Part shown: piece after piece, positions 1 through 5,691 of the stretch
Layout of the letters: each line of letters starts with the position of its first letter
How positions within the stretch are numbered: position 1 is the first letter of the stretch
From: Methanosarcinales archaeon
GTDB lineage: Archaea; Halobacteriota; Methanosarcinia; Methanosarcinales; Methanocomedenaceae
DNA length: 6,253 bases
Assembly (NCBI GenBank): GCA_030614485.1
Contig: JAUWTY010000069.1
Location: 1 to 6,253 of the forward strand
Reading direction: 5' to 3'
Program-made: the position numbers and the translations under genes
The notes under the pieces: generated by a model
Databases searched by the model: none
Seen by the model: the letters and a program-made list of their open reading frames with translations, nothing else
What the model was told of the DNA's origin: nothing

Positions 1-525
1 TATCTCTTCGCTGTCGGTCTCGATATCCAGCCCGAACTTTGCATTGTACAGGCTGCGGGCCACATTCAATACGGCCTTGCTCTCGCCCCGCTTTGCCCTG
101 CCGCCAATACCAATATAGAAGTCCTCGGTATTCTCACGCACCACAGTGAAGTCGATATCCTCTGGGGTCTTGTCCTTGATTGGACACCACACACCCTCCA
201 ACAGCTTGATCGGCCGCAGGTTGATATACTGGTCAAAGTAGAACCGCGCCGCCAGCAGTACGCCCTTTTCAAGCACACCTGGCGCCACTCTGGGGTCACC
301 GATACTGCCCAGGTAAATATTTTTATACGTGTTCAGTTCCTTGAGGGCATCCTCTGAAATCAGTTCCCCGGTTTCCAGGTAATGGTCTGCACCGTGGGGA
401 TAGTCTATCCAATCCACATCAAAACCATACACCTCACCGGCTGCATCAATGACCTTCCGGCCTTCCGTAATAATCTCGGGACCGATACCGTCCCCTGCTA
501 TCACTGGTACTTTATACTGGCTCAT
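1..525 (-). CDS. leuB: 3-isopropylmalate dehydrogenase family protein (partial, C-terminus off the left edge)
   Basis: The first 175 residues of an NAD(P)-dependent beta-decarboxylating dehydrogenase are present. In leucine synthesis the enzyme oxidises and decarboxylates 3-isopropylmalate to 2-oxoisocaproate. Visible signatures are the N-terminal GDGIGPE (residues 11-17), LGSIGDP (72-78), an R-x9-R pair ending in NLRP (R94 and R104) that in this family binds the malate moiety, and [12 protein letters not shown] (128-139) with R130 and Y137 as likely active-site residues. The family is usually about 330-370 residues, so roughly half is outside the window. The start ATG overlaps the leuD stop as ATGA, so the two genes are very probably cotranscribed and translationally coupled. 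The RENTEDFY motif is also typical of isocitrate and homoisocitrate dehydrogenases. The alternative is therefore AksF, which acts in 2-oxosuberate synthesis for coenzyme B. Family is certain; substrate is inferred from the leuD neighbour. Confidence 0.88.
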   Translation of the reverse strand, partial: MSQYKVPVIAGDGIGPEIITEGRKVIDAAGEVYGFDVDWIDYPHGADHYLETGELISEDALKELNTYKNIYLGSIGDPRVAPGVLEKGVLLAARFYFDQYINLRPIKLLEGVWCPIKDKTPEDIDFTVVRENTEDFYIGIGGRAKRGESKAVLNVARSLYNAKFGLDIETDSEEI

Positions 526-1007
526 GCGCTCACCTGCTGCCTGGTATATTCGATAAGTCCACCGGCATCCACGATACCACGCAGGAAATCGGGCAGTCCC
601 GTAGCCTGGTACGTCTCGTCCCGGGTCTTGTTAGTAATGATACCTGATGCAATATCCACATCAAGTTCATCCCCTTTCTGGATGCGGTCAGTCTCAGCGC
701 ATTCCAGAAGTGGCAGACCTATATTAATAGAGTTTCGGAAAAAGATACGGGCAAAGCTCTTGGCAATAATGCATTTCACCTTTGCACCTTTCAGAGCCAG
801 AGGTGCATGTTCCCGGCTTGAGCCGCATCCGAAGTTGGTTCCTCCGATGATTATATCACCCGGCTTGACCTCGCCCGCGAACTCTGGTCTTACACCCTCA
901 AAGGCATGCTCTGCCAGTTCATCGGGTGTGTTAATGGTAAGATACCTGCCAGGTATGACGGCATCAGTATCAATATCGTTTCCAAATTTCCAAACATTTC
1001 CCTTCAT
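522..1007 (-). CDS. leuD: 3-isopropylmalate dehydratase small subunit (LeuD/HacB family)
   Basis: This 161-residue protein has the normal length of archaeal LeuD/HacB, the swivelling small subunit that pairs with a separate [4Fe-4S] large subunit (LeuC/HacA) to isomerise 2-isopropylmalate to 3-isopropylmalate. It shows the N-terminal [16 protein letters not shown] (residues 8-23), the conserved [15 protein letters not shown] (55-69), and [16 protein letters not shown] (84-99). The substrate-choosing loop after PGR reads YLTIN. As I recall, characterised methanogen paralogues carry YLVY (isopropylmalate) or YLRT (homoaconitate) there, so this loop matches neither exactly. The ATG at 1007 has a GGAG ribosome-binding site at 1017-1020. 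The stop overlaps the start of the leuB-like gene by 4 bases. No large-subunit gene lies upstream, so it must be encoded elsewhere. Leucine synthesis is the likelier role, but a part in the coenzyme B homoaconitase pathway is not excluded. Confidence 0.9.
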   Translation of the reverse strand: MKGNVWKFGNDIDTDAVIPGRYLTINTPDELAEHAFEGVRPEFAGEVKPGDIIIGGTNFGCGSSREHAPLALKGAKVKCIIAKSFARIFFRNSINIGLPLLECAETDRIQKGDELDVDIASGIITNKTRDETYQATGLPDFLRGIVDAGGLIEYTRQQVSA

Positions 1008-1016
1008 TGTATTCTA

Positions 1017-1020
1017 CTCC
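1017..1020 (-). promoter_or_regulatory. Ribosome-binding site of leuD
   Basis: GGAG on the minus strand lies 9 bases before the leuD ATG and supports that start. There is no other in-frame candidate with a comparable site. Confidence 0.6.
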
Positions 1021-1050
1021 ATGAATTGAGGCTATAATAACATCAAAGCA

Positions 1051-1060
1051 TTATATTATT
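1051..1060 (-). promoter_or_regulatory. Putative TATA box of the leuD-leuB unit
   Basis: AATAATATAA on the minus strand is the best TATA-like element before leuD. Its centre predicts transcription starting near 1030, giving a leader of roughly 20 bases that still contains the GGAG site. This is inferred from position and AT content only; the region is AT-rich throughout. Confidence 0.35.
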
Positions 1061-1074
1061 TTGCTTAATCCGTG

Positions 1075-1087
1075 TGGCACTGTGCCA
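1075..1087. repeat. Perfect 13-bp palindrome upstream of leuD, possible operator
   Basis: TGGCAC and GTGCCA are exact reverse complements around a single T. The element sits about 20 bp upstream of the leuD TATA candidate, near position -50 from the predicted start. That is a plausible place for an activator or repressor site. The half-site GTGCCA recurs at 1219-1224, about 12 bp before the nop5 TATA box. No known regulator can be named from it. Confidence 0.4.
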
Positions 1088-1236
1088 GAATCTAGTTATG
1101 TAGTAAAAAAGTGATACATTTACAATGAATATATATTTATTGCAATAGTAGGGAAATATGTGAGATTAATCGGGAGAAATGTAAAAATTTCTGACAGGAT
1201 TAACTGGATTTTGATATTGTGCCAACCGACAGATAG

Positions 1237-1245
1237 TTTATATAA
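1237..1245 (+). promoter_or_regulatory. TATA box of nop5 (predicted leaderless transcript)
   Basis: TTTATATAA is an excellent match to the archaeal TATA consensus. Its centre (1241) is 26 bases before the GTG at 1267, so transcription is predicted to begin at or within a base or two of the start codon. There is no Shine-Dalgarno-like sequence between box and start, which agrees with a leaderless mRNA. Confidence 0.65.
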
Positions 1246-1266
1246 TTTCTCGTATATTATAAACAA

Positions 1267-2259
1267 GTGCAGCATGTAAGAACGTGGTTCGGGATTTATA
1301 CGGTGGAAAATGGACACATACTTGCATGTGACCCATATCCTAAAGACGTCAAAAGCCTTGTGGACAGATTGCAGGAAATTCAATCAAGTTTAATGTCCGA
1401 TAATCTGGACGGTTTAGACCTGCGAGTCGCTGCAAAAAAATGTGGGTTCGTGACTACCGACGAGGAATATGATGCCCTTTTTCATGCGGTATACACTGAA
1501 CTTGCTATTCGGCAGGTTGCAGCCAGCAGGTCGAACGACACAATACTTGTCCAGTCTATTGAAGCACTGGACGATCTGGACAGGATTACTAATGTGTTGT
1601 CTGAGCGGTTGAAAGAAATGTATGACCTGAATTTTCCAGAAATCGGATTAAAAGGTGAAAAGCTCGTATATTTTGTATCTAAACATGGGACCCGGAATGA
1701 TTTTGAACAATGTGATTTGGATAATAAGAACATTAATACCATTGCAGAAAGCTCAACTGGAATGGAACTTCCGGAAGCATTTGCGAATAGTATCAAGAAC
1801 TTGGCATCAAATATTGCCGGACTTTATGCTGACAAAGACCAGATTTCCAAATTTATTGAAACCCAGATGGAAAGTAACTATTCCAATCTATCTGATACTG
1901 CAGGCGTCCATATCGGTGCCAGATTGATCAGTATTGCAGGTGGGGTCCAAAAACTTGCCAACATGCCATCAAGCACTATCCAGGTACTAGGTGCAGAAAA
2001 GGCACTGTTCAAACATCTCAGGGGTAATGCTACTTCACCCAAACACGGCGTAATATTCCAGCATCCTCTTGTCAGGGACGCCCCCTGGTGGCAGAGGGGT
2101 AAGATTGCACGATTACTGGCAGCAAAGATAGCCCTGGCTGTGCGAGTGGACGTTTTTGCAGGGGATTTCAGGAAAGAGATTGCAGAAGACCTTGACCGGA
2201 AGGTTGAAGAACTACGCAAAAAGTATCCAAACCCACCAAACCGAAAGGGTAGAAAATAA
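1267..2259 (+). CDS. nop5: Nop5 (NOP5/NOP56/NOP58 family), core protein of box C/D sRNPs
   Basis: This 330-residue protein is the scaffold of the archaeal C/D RNP. That RNP uses guide sRNAs to direct 2'-O-methylation of rRNA and tRNA. Nop5 bridges L7Ae bound to the sRNA and the methyltransferase fibrillarin. The N-terminal domain (about 1-110) starts WFGIYTVENG and would contact fibrillarin. It is followed by RLKEMYDLNFPEIG (114-127), a coiled-coil region (about 130-210), and a clear Nop domain (about 210-300) with GARLISIAGG (217-226), GAEKALFKHL (242-251) and HGVIFQHPLV (260-269). The C-terminus is a short basic tail, PPNRKGRK. A stop at 1243-1245 leaves GTG 1267 as the only usual start codon before the conserved N-terminus. 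The fibrillarin gene that normally sits next to nop5 in archaea is not here: the next gene is on the opposite strand. Identification is firm. Confidence 0.95.
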   Translation: MQHVRTWFGIYTVENGHILACDPYPKDVKSLVDRLQEIQSSLMSDNLDGLDLRVAAKKCGFVTTDEEYDALFHAVYTELAIRQVAASRSNDTILVQSIEALDDLDRITNVLSERLKEMYDLNFPEIGLKGEKLVYFVSKHGTRNDFEQCDLDNKNINTIAESSTGMELPEAFANSIKNLASNIAGLYADKDQISKFIETQMESNYSNLSDTAGVHIGARLISIAGGVQKLANMPSSTIQVLGAEKALFKHLRGNATSPKHGVIFQHPLVRDAPWWQRGKIARLLAAKIALAVRVDVFAGDFRKEIAEDLDRKVEELRKKYPNPPNRKGRK

Positions 2260-2275
2260 CCAGCCACACTACTGA

Positions 2276-2292
2276 TTTTTCGTGTTTTTATT
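2276..2292 (+). terminator. T-rich terminator of nop5
   Basis: Two runs of five T (2276-2280 and 2285-2289) follow the nop5 stop by 16-30 bases, without a hairpin. Archaeal RNA polymerase stops at such T-tracts. The tract lies in the 39-bp gap between the convergent nop5 and cbiA/cfbB stops. Confidence 0.5.
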
Positions 2293-2298
2293 CAATAT

Positions 2299-3753
2299 TC
2301 AATCCACACACGATTCAATAAACCTGAGTGCAAACTCCCGGTACGATGCCGCATGCAGATGAGAATAGACTCCCATTGTATTCTTAACCATCAATCCGTC
2401 GTACCCGTCTTTAATCCCAATACCTCTCTCCAGTTTTATCCCGAACCTGGCATCATCAGGGAGATCAATTATCTCTGAATGGTGGAATTCATGACCTAAA
2501 AATGTGTCCTTATTACTTCCTATGGGTGTGCTTTCAACAAAACGGCCACGGCTGTAACTGACCACCCGGCTCTGACCCATCAGTGTCCTGCCCGGCAGCG
2601 CGCCCACCATTGCATATTCCCCCTCAGGCATATCTGCAGTGCGGTACGAAGATGTCCTCACTTTCCCTGTGATTATTTCACTGGTAAGATACATCAATCC
2701 GCCGCATTCGGCGTAAATAGGCATTCCGGCCCGGGACATCTCTTTTATTTTCTGTCGCATACTTTCGTTGGCTGATAGTTCAGGCGCAAATAGTTCGGGG
2801 TACCCGCCTCCAATGTACAGCCCGTCCATTTCGGGCGGTTGGGCATCATTTAAAGGACTGAAAAATACAAGATTCGCACCTGCCAGTTCAAACAGGTCAA
2901 GATTATCGCGGTAATAAAAATTAAACGCCTCGTCCAGGGCCACACCAATAACAGGATTCTTCCCATTTGGGCCGGGTACGAATATGTCAGGTTCAGGCGG
3001 CTTCATGGGCGGTGCGCTTTTAGCCATTTCAAGCACTGTATCAATCTCGATACCTTCCCTGATGATCTCTGCAATCCCTTTGATGCGCTGGTCAAAATCA
3101 TCCAGTTTACGCCGTCCCTCCATTGCAGGGATAAGGCCAAGATGGCGCATACTGATATTCATGGAATCGTTACGGTGTATCTCACCTATGACCGGAGTGC
3201 CCGTATATATCTCAATAGCTTCCCTGGCCTTGCGGGCATGTCTCACGCCACCGATATTGTTCAGGATAACACCTGTAATGTTCACCTCAGGGTCAAAAGA
3301 CTTGTAACCCATAACTACGGCAGCCGCACTGCGTGTTATACTTCGGGCATCAATCACCAGAACCACAGAACAGTCCAGTATCTTGGCAATCTGGGCTGTG
3401 CTACCTGTCTCACTCAGACCTTCCAGACCCTCAAATAGTCCTCTGACTCCCTCAATAATCGCAATATCAGCACCTCCATCGTAGCTGATACCGTGATGGA
3501 ACACTTCCAGTACTGCATTGCGGTCCATCAGGTGACCGTCTATATTGCGGCTGGGACGGCCAGTGACCTCGGTGTGGTAACTGGGGTCAATATAATCCAG
3601 TCCTACCTTGAAAGGTTGGACACGTAACCCCCGTCGGCTTAACACTGACATCAGGCCAGTGGAGATGGTAGTCTTACCACTGGATGAGCGGTCTCCTGCA
3701 ATGAGTATTCTGGGTATGTCCACCAGTTCACCGGCTTGTTCGCTTTCGTTCAT
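2299..3753 (-). CDS. Cobyrinate / Ni-sirohydrochlorin a,c-diamide synthase (CbiA/CfbB family)
   Basis: This 484-residue glutamine- and ATP-dependent amidase converts two acetate side chains (a and c) of a tetrapyrrole to amides. The substrate is cobyrinate in cobalamin synthesis (CbiA) or Ni-sirohydrochlorin in coenzyme F430 synthesis (CfbB). The N-terminal half is a dethiobiotin-synthetase-like ATP domain: P-loop GDRSSSGKTT (20-29), KVGLDYIDPSYH (49-60), IEGVRGLFEG (100-109). The C-terminal half is a class I glutamine amidotransferase with nucleophile C350 in YAECGGLMYL, GHEFHHSEI (420-428) and a catalytic His in VYSHLHA (H465 or H467). Length is normal and all key residues are present. It stands alone, with no cbi or cfb neighbours to decide the substrate; methanogens can need both activities. 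The start ATG at 3753 has no ribosome-binding site but lies about 30 bp from a TATA element, suggesting a very short leader. Confidence 0.93.
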   Translation of the reverse strand: MNESEQAGELVDIPRILIAGDRSSSGKTTISTGLMSVLSRRGLRVQPFKVGLDYIDPSYHTEVTGRPSRNIDGHLMDRNAVLEVFHHGISYDGGADIAIIEGVRGLFEGLEGLSETGSTAQIAKILDCSVVLVIDARSITRSAAAVVMGYKSFDPEVNITGVILNNIGGVRHARKAREAIEIYTGTPVIGEIHRNDSMNISMRHLGLIPAMEGRRKLDDFDQRIKGIAEIIREGIEIDTVLEMAKSAPPMKPPEPDIFVPGPNGKNPVIGVALDEAFNFYYRDNLDLFELAGANLVFFSPLNDAQPPEMDGLYIGGGYPELFAPELSANESMRQKIKEMSRAGMPIYAECGGLMYLTSEIITGKVRTSSYRTADMPEGEYAMVGALPGRTLMGQSRVVSYSRGRFVESTPIGSNKDTFLGHEFHHSEIIDLPDDARFGIKLERGIGIKDGYDGLMVKNTMGVYSHLHAASYREFALRFIESCVD

Positions 3754-3777
3754 ATGGTGGAAGAAGTTGCCCTGAAA

Positions 3778-3793
3778 CTATATATTTATATTT
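3778..3793. promoter_or_regulatory. Overlapping divergent TATA elements for cbiA/cfbB (-) and dph6 (+)
   Basis: An alternating A/T stretch fills the middle of the 60-bp gap between the two divergent starts. On the plus strand TTTATATTT (3785-3793) is centred about 25 bp before the dph6 ATG. On the minus strand TATAAATATATAG (3778-3790) is centred about 30 bp before the cbiA/cfbB ATG. Both transcripts would then be leaderless or nearly so, and neither gene has a clear Shine-Dalgarno sequence. The two TATA elements share bases, so TBP binding for one direction could exclude the other. Confidence 0.5.
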
Positions 3794-3813
3794 GTTACCG
3801 CTATGTATAGAGC

Positions 3814-4482
3814 ATGAAACTGGCAGCACTAACCTCTGGCGGAAAAGACTCCATCTTTGCTATCCACCTTGCCCAACTTGGCGGACATGAGGTGACCCAC
3901 CTGGTGACCATCAAACCTGACCGGGACGATTCCTATATGTTCCATTCCATTAACATCCACATAGTTGATATGATATCCAGGACATGCGGCATCCCACTTG
4001 TAGTTGAAAGCAGCAGTGGGGAGAAAGAAGAAGAACTTGCAGACCTTGAACGTGCACTGGGTGAACTTGATGTGGACGGTGTGGTTGTGGGTGCCATCGA
4101 GTCAGTATACCAGGGCAGCAGGGTACACCGGATCTGCGATGACCTGGGGCTTGAGGTGGTAGAGCCCTTGTGGCACCGGGACCCTGAGCAGTTGCTTAGG
4201 GACATGATCCATGTCATGGATATCAGGATTGTCCAGGTAGCTGCCATGGGACTGGATGAAAAATGGCTGGGTAGGGTTATTGACAGTGCTGCAATAGATG
4301 AACTGATTGAACTCAACCGCAGCTATCGAATACATATATGTGGTGAAGGGGGGGAATACGAAACCCTTGTGCTGGACGCACCCTTTTTCACATCAAGGAT
4401 AGAGATACTTGATGCCGAAACGGCATGGAAAGGAGACTGGGGATTCTATAAAGTGAATGATGCAAAACTTGTACCGAAATGA
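3814..4482 (+). CDS. dph6: Diphthine-ammonia ligase (Dph6, PP-loop ATPase)
   Basis: This 222-residue protein belongs to the archaeal/eukaryotic adenine-nucleotide alpha-hydrolase family that carries out the last step of diphthamide synthesis. It amidates diphthine on the translocation factor aEF2 with ATP and ammonia. The N-terminal PP-loop LTSGGKDS (6-13) binds ATP. VVGAIESVYQ (91-100), the LGLEVVEPLW segment (111-120) and GEGGEYETLVLDAP (177-190) are the hallmark motifs of this family. Length matches the archaeal single-domain form; the C-terminal domain of the yeast enzyme is absent, as expected. The start is the first ATG after the TATA element, and the conserved MKLAALTSGGKDS begins right there. 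The neighbouring genes are unrelated to diphthamide synthesis. In older annotation the family is labelled only as an ATP-binding protein, so the specific role rests on family knowledge. Confidence 0.9.
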   Translation: MKLAALTSGGKDSIFAIHLAQLGGHEVTHLVTIKPDRDDSYMFHSINIHIVDMISRTCGIPLVVESSSGEKEEELADLERALGELDVDGVVVGAIESVYQGSRVHRICDDLGLEVVEPLWHRDPEQLLRDMIHVMDIRIVQVAAMGLDEKWLGRVIDSAAIDELIELNRSYRIHICGEGGEYETLVLDAPFFTSRIEILDAETAWKGDWGFYKVNDAKLVPK

Positions 4483-4489
4483 AAAAATA

Positions 4490-4512
4490 TGCTTTATCTC
4501 CCTGATAAAGCA
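4490..4512 (-). terminator. Hairpin plus T-tract, intrinsic-type terminator facing the minus strand
   Basis: TGCTTTATC and GATAAAGCA form a perfect 9-bp stem around the loop TCCCT. Read on the minus strand, the stem is followed by ATATTTTTTC, a run of six T (4482-4487) that overlaps the dph6 stop codon. It is therefore oriented to end transcripts of the small zinc-finger gene. On the plus strand no T-run follows it, so for dph6 it may act only as a 3'-end stem. Confidence 0.55.
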
Positions 4513-4560
4513 ATAAAATAGTGGATTTCGCACTTATTAATTCAAAATAATACTGGAAAA

Positions 4561-4582
4561 GGTATTAATTTTTCTTAATACC
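4561..4582. repeat. Second hairpin at the 3' end of the zinc-finger gene
   Basis: GGTATTAA and TTAATACC are exact reverse complements around the loop TTTTTC, and the stop codon of the minus-strand gene lies inside the left arm. On the plus strand the T-rich stretch 4566-4576 could end dph6 transcripts. On the minus strand the stem is followed by CTTTTCC. Together with the hairpin at 4490-4512 it makes the 82-bp convergent gap a likely two-way termination zone. Confidence 0.4.
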
Positions 4583-4783
4583 CATCCAGCCTGTTCCTTT
4601 GCAAGTTCTGCAGGCTGATCCAATCATCATATAACCTCTGCCTTTACAAAATTGGCATTCTGTTGCAGGTTCTCTTACCATGAAAGTTTTACTGCCATTA
4701 CAGGCAATACAAGTTTTTCCTTCAGATTCTCCTGTACCCTCACAATATCCACATGGTTGTTCAATATAGGTTTTGTCAGACAT
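4565..4783 (-). CDS. Small stand-alone DnaJ-type zinc-finger protein
   Basis: This 72-residue protein consists of four CxxC knuckles and little else: CGYCEGTG (C11, C14), CIACNGSK (C25, C28), CQFCKGRG (C43, C46) and CRTCKGTG (C58, C61). Three of the four keep the CxxCxGxG form of the DnaJ/Hsp40 cysteine-rich domain. There knuckles 1 and 4 bind one zinc and 2 and 3 the other. There is no J-domain and no C-terminal substrate domain, so it is not a DnaK co-chaperone in the usual sense. It could be a redox or protein-binding zinc module. The start ATG has GTGAGA at 4791-4796 as a ribosome-binding site. It lies 70 bp behind rnhB on the same strand and may be cotranscribed. Function unknown; the zinc-finger assignment itself is strong. 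Confidence 0.8.
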   Translation of the reverse strand: MSDKTYIEQPCGYCEGTGESEGKTCIACNGSKTFMVREPATECQFCKGRGYMMIGSACRTCKGTGWMGIKKN

Positions 4784-4790
4784 ATTATCA

Positions 4791-4796
4791 TCTCAC
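4791..4796 (-). promoter_or_regulatory. Ribosome-binding site of the small zinc-finger gene
   Basis: GTGAGA on the minus strand, 7 bases before the ATG, resembles the archaeal GGTGA-type Shine-Dalgarno sequence and supports both the start and the reality of this short gene. A weak TATA-like GATATATC (4831-4838) farther upstream could give it its own promoter. Confidence 0.5.
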
Positions 4797-4853
4797 TAAG
4801 TCTCGAAGGCAATAATTTTCGAAGGACTCTGATATATCCATCATGATTTATTA

Positions 4854-5519
4854 TTACTTATTATTTGCGCTATCAATTTTCGACGATAAATGCATTTTTT
4901 CGAGCAGGTTTTCTGATGTTTTCCATGAATGTCTGGCAATATCAGGAAGACTTTCATGTGATTTTATCCACCCTTCCAGGAATTTTTTTGTTTTAGGGTC
5001 AGAAGGGTACCCGCTACCCAGCACCACCCCCATTTCCCTTTCCATATCCCTTATGATCCTGTCCCTCCGGACCTTGGCAAGTATGGACGCTGCTGCCACT
5101 ATTGGGTAGGTTGCATCTGCCTTGTGTTTTGCTATAATATCTATGGGGGCAGCATATCGCTTTTTCACGTTCTCCCCGAACCGTTCCTCTTTAACATCAG
5201 CAGCATCAAGATATGCACGGTCCGGCCGCAGGTTTTTAAGCACTTTTGTATGAGTCACCACCATTAACTGGTTCATAGTCATTATCTTACGCATTTCGTC
5301 TATCTGGGCGGCACTTACCTCAAGTATGTGATAATTTACAGCAATTTCCTTTATCTTGGCAGACAGGTAATTCCGCCGTACAGGAGACAGGACCTTTGAA
5401 TCTTTTACTCCCAATCGTAACAACTCTGGCAGCCGGTCCTCTTCCATAACAACTCCTGCCACTACCATGGGCCCCAATACAGGCCCTTTTCCAGCTTCAT
5501 CCACACCCGCCACAAGCAT
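4854..5519 (-). CDS. rnhB: Ribonuclease HII
   Basis: This 221-residue type 2 RNase H cuts the RNA strand of RNA-DNA hybrids and single ribonucleotides left in DNA, using two metal ions. The protein begins with GVDEAGKGPVLGPMVV (5-20), giving catalytic D7 and E8 and the GKG form of the G(R/K)G motif that recognises the ribonucleotide junction. DSK follows at 40-42. YLDAADV supplies D105 and KHKAD supplies D135, completing the four acidic residues. AAASILAKVRRD (142-153) and GSGYPSDP (168-175, with conserved Y171) are typical of archaeal RNase HII. Length is normal (about 200-230). The start ATG has AGGA at 5529-5532. The gene is followed on the same strand by the small zinc-finger gene and is divergent from cdhA. 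Confidence 0.95.
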   Translation of the reverse strand: MLVAGVDEAGKGPVLGPMVVAGVVMEEDRLPELLRLGVKDSKVLSPVRRNYLSAKIKEIAVNYHILEVSAAQIDEMRKIMTMNQLMVVTHTKVLKNLRPDRAYLDAADVKEERFGENVKKRYAAPIDIIAKHKADATYPIVAAASILAKVRRDRIIRDMEREMGVVLGSGYPSDPKTKKFLEGWIKSHESLPDIARHSWKTSENLLEKMHLSSKIDSANNK

Positions 5520-5590
5520 TTAAACCATTCCTGTTGGTGAATGTTTGGTTTATGTGATATTAGCAATATGCTTTTAGACTGCATACTCAA

Positions 5591-5606
5591 ATTTTTGTAT
5601 ATGCTT
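5591..5606 (-). promoter_or_regulatory. Possible TATA region of rnhB
   Basis: On the minus strand AAGCATATACAAAAAT contains a weak TATA-like core (CATATA) about 80 bases before the rnhB start. It would give a leader of roughly 55 bases carrying the AGGA site. A similar AAGCATAT recurs closer to the gene at 5566-5573 (minus strand), so the choice is uncertain. Confidence 0.25.
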
Positions 5607-5631
5607 AATAATCGTGATATTTGCGAAAGCG

Positions 5632-5644
5632 TTTAATAATATAG
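5632..5644 (+). promoter_or_regulatory. Upstream TATA candidate for cdhA
   Basis: TTTAATAATATAG follows a purine-rich GCGAAAGC that could serve as the TFB-recognition element. Transcription would start near 5663 and give a leader of about 195 bases containing both hairpins. It competes with the downstream candidate at 5754-5760. Confidence 0.35.
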
Positions 5645-5668
5645 GATGAATTAAGGGCTGAAACTGGC

Positions 5669-5689
5669 AATCTCAATCGTCATGAGATT
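5669..5689 (+). repeat. Hairpin 1 upstream of cdhA
   Basis: AATCTCA and TGAGATT form a perfect 7-bp stem around a 7-base loop (ATCGTCA). It is either part of a structured leader if the upstream TATA is used, or a palindromic protein-binding site if transcription begins downstream. Confidence 0.4.
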
Positions 5690-5691
5690 AA

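Larger units (their letters stand above)
1008..1266. other. AT-rich divergent intergenic region between leuD and nop5
   Basis: No coding sequence is supported in these 259 bp. From left to right they hold the leuD ribosome-binding site and TATA candidate, a perfect TGGCAC-T-GTGCCA palindrome (1075-1087), a strong but unassigned TATA-like run TATATATTTAT (1130-1140), a small AGAAAT/ATTTCT hairpin (1175-1192), a further GTGCCA half-site (1219-1224), and the nop5 TATA box (1237-1245). The minus-strand open frame that crosses this region is low-complexity and resembles no protein I recognise. Confidence 0.6.

Noticed and set aside
382..1029. Plus-strand open frame of 215 codons opposite leuD
   Set aside because: It is a shadow of leuD and leuB on the other strand: Ser-rich, no recognisable domain, and no ribosome-binding site, while the minus strand has full family motifs.
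1110..1194. Possible box C/D sRNA before nop5 (GTGATAC ... CTGA)
   Set aside because: The C box has two mismatches, and the inner boxes are missing.
1120..1383. Minus-strand open frame of 87 codons across the leuD-nop5 spacer
   Set aside because: Composition is that of translated AT-rich DNA, it overlaps the nop5 promoter and start, and it shows no family motif or ribosome-binding site.
4803..4825. TCGAAGG direct repeat between rnhB and the zinc-finger gene
   Set aside because: Two 7-base copies 16 bp apart are within what chance gives in a spacer, and they have no clear relation to a promoter.
4843..5109. Plus-strand 88-codon frame opposite rnhB
   Set aside because: It lies antisense to the conserved C-terminal part of RNase HII and has no motif of its own.
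5622..5631. GCGAAAGC as a GNRA-type hairpin
   Set aside because: The stem would be only two or three base pairs, too short to fold on its own. It is better explained as a purine-rich element before the TATA candidate.
5643..5689. Possible box C/D sRNA near the cdhA spacer (AGGATGA, CTGA, GTCATGA)
   Set aside because: Tempting given nop5 nearby, but both C-like boxes have a mismatch, the first spacer is only 8 bases, and no final CTGA box follows at a suitable distance.
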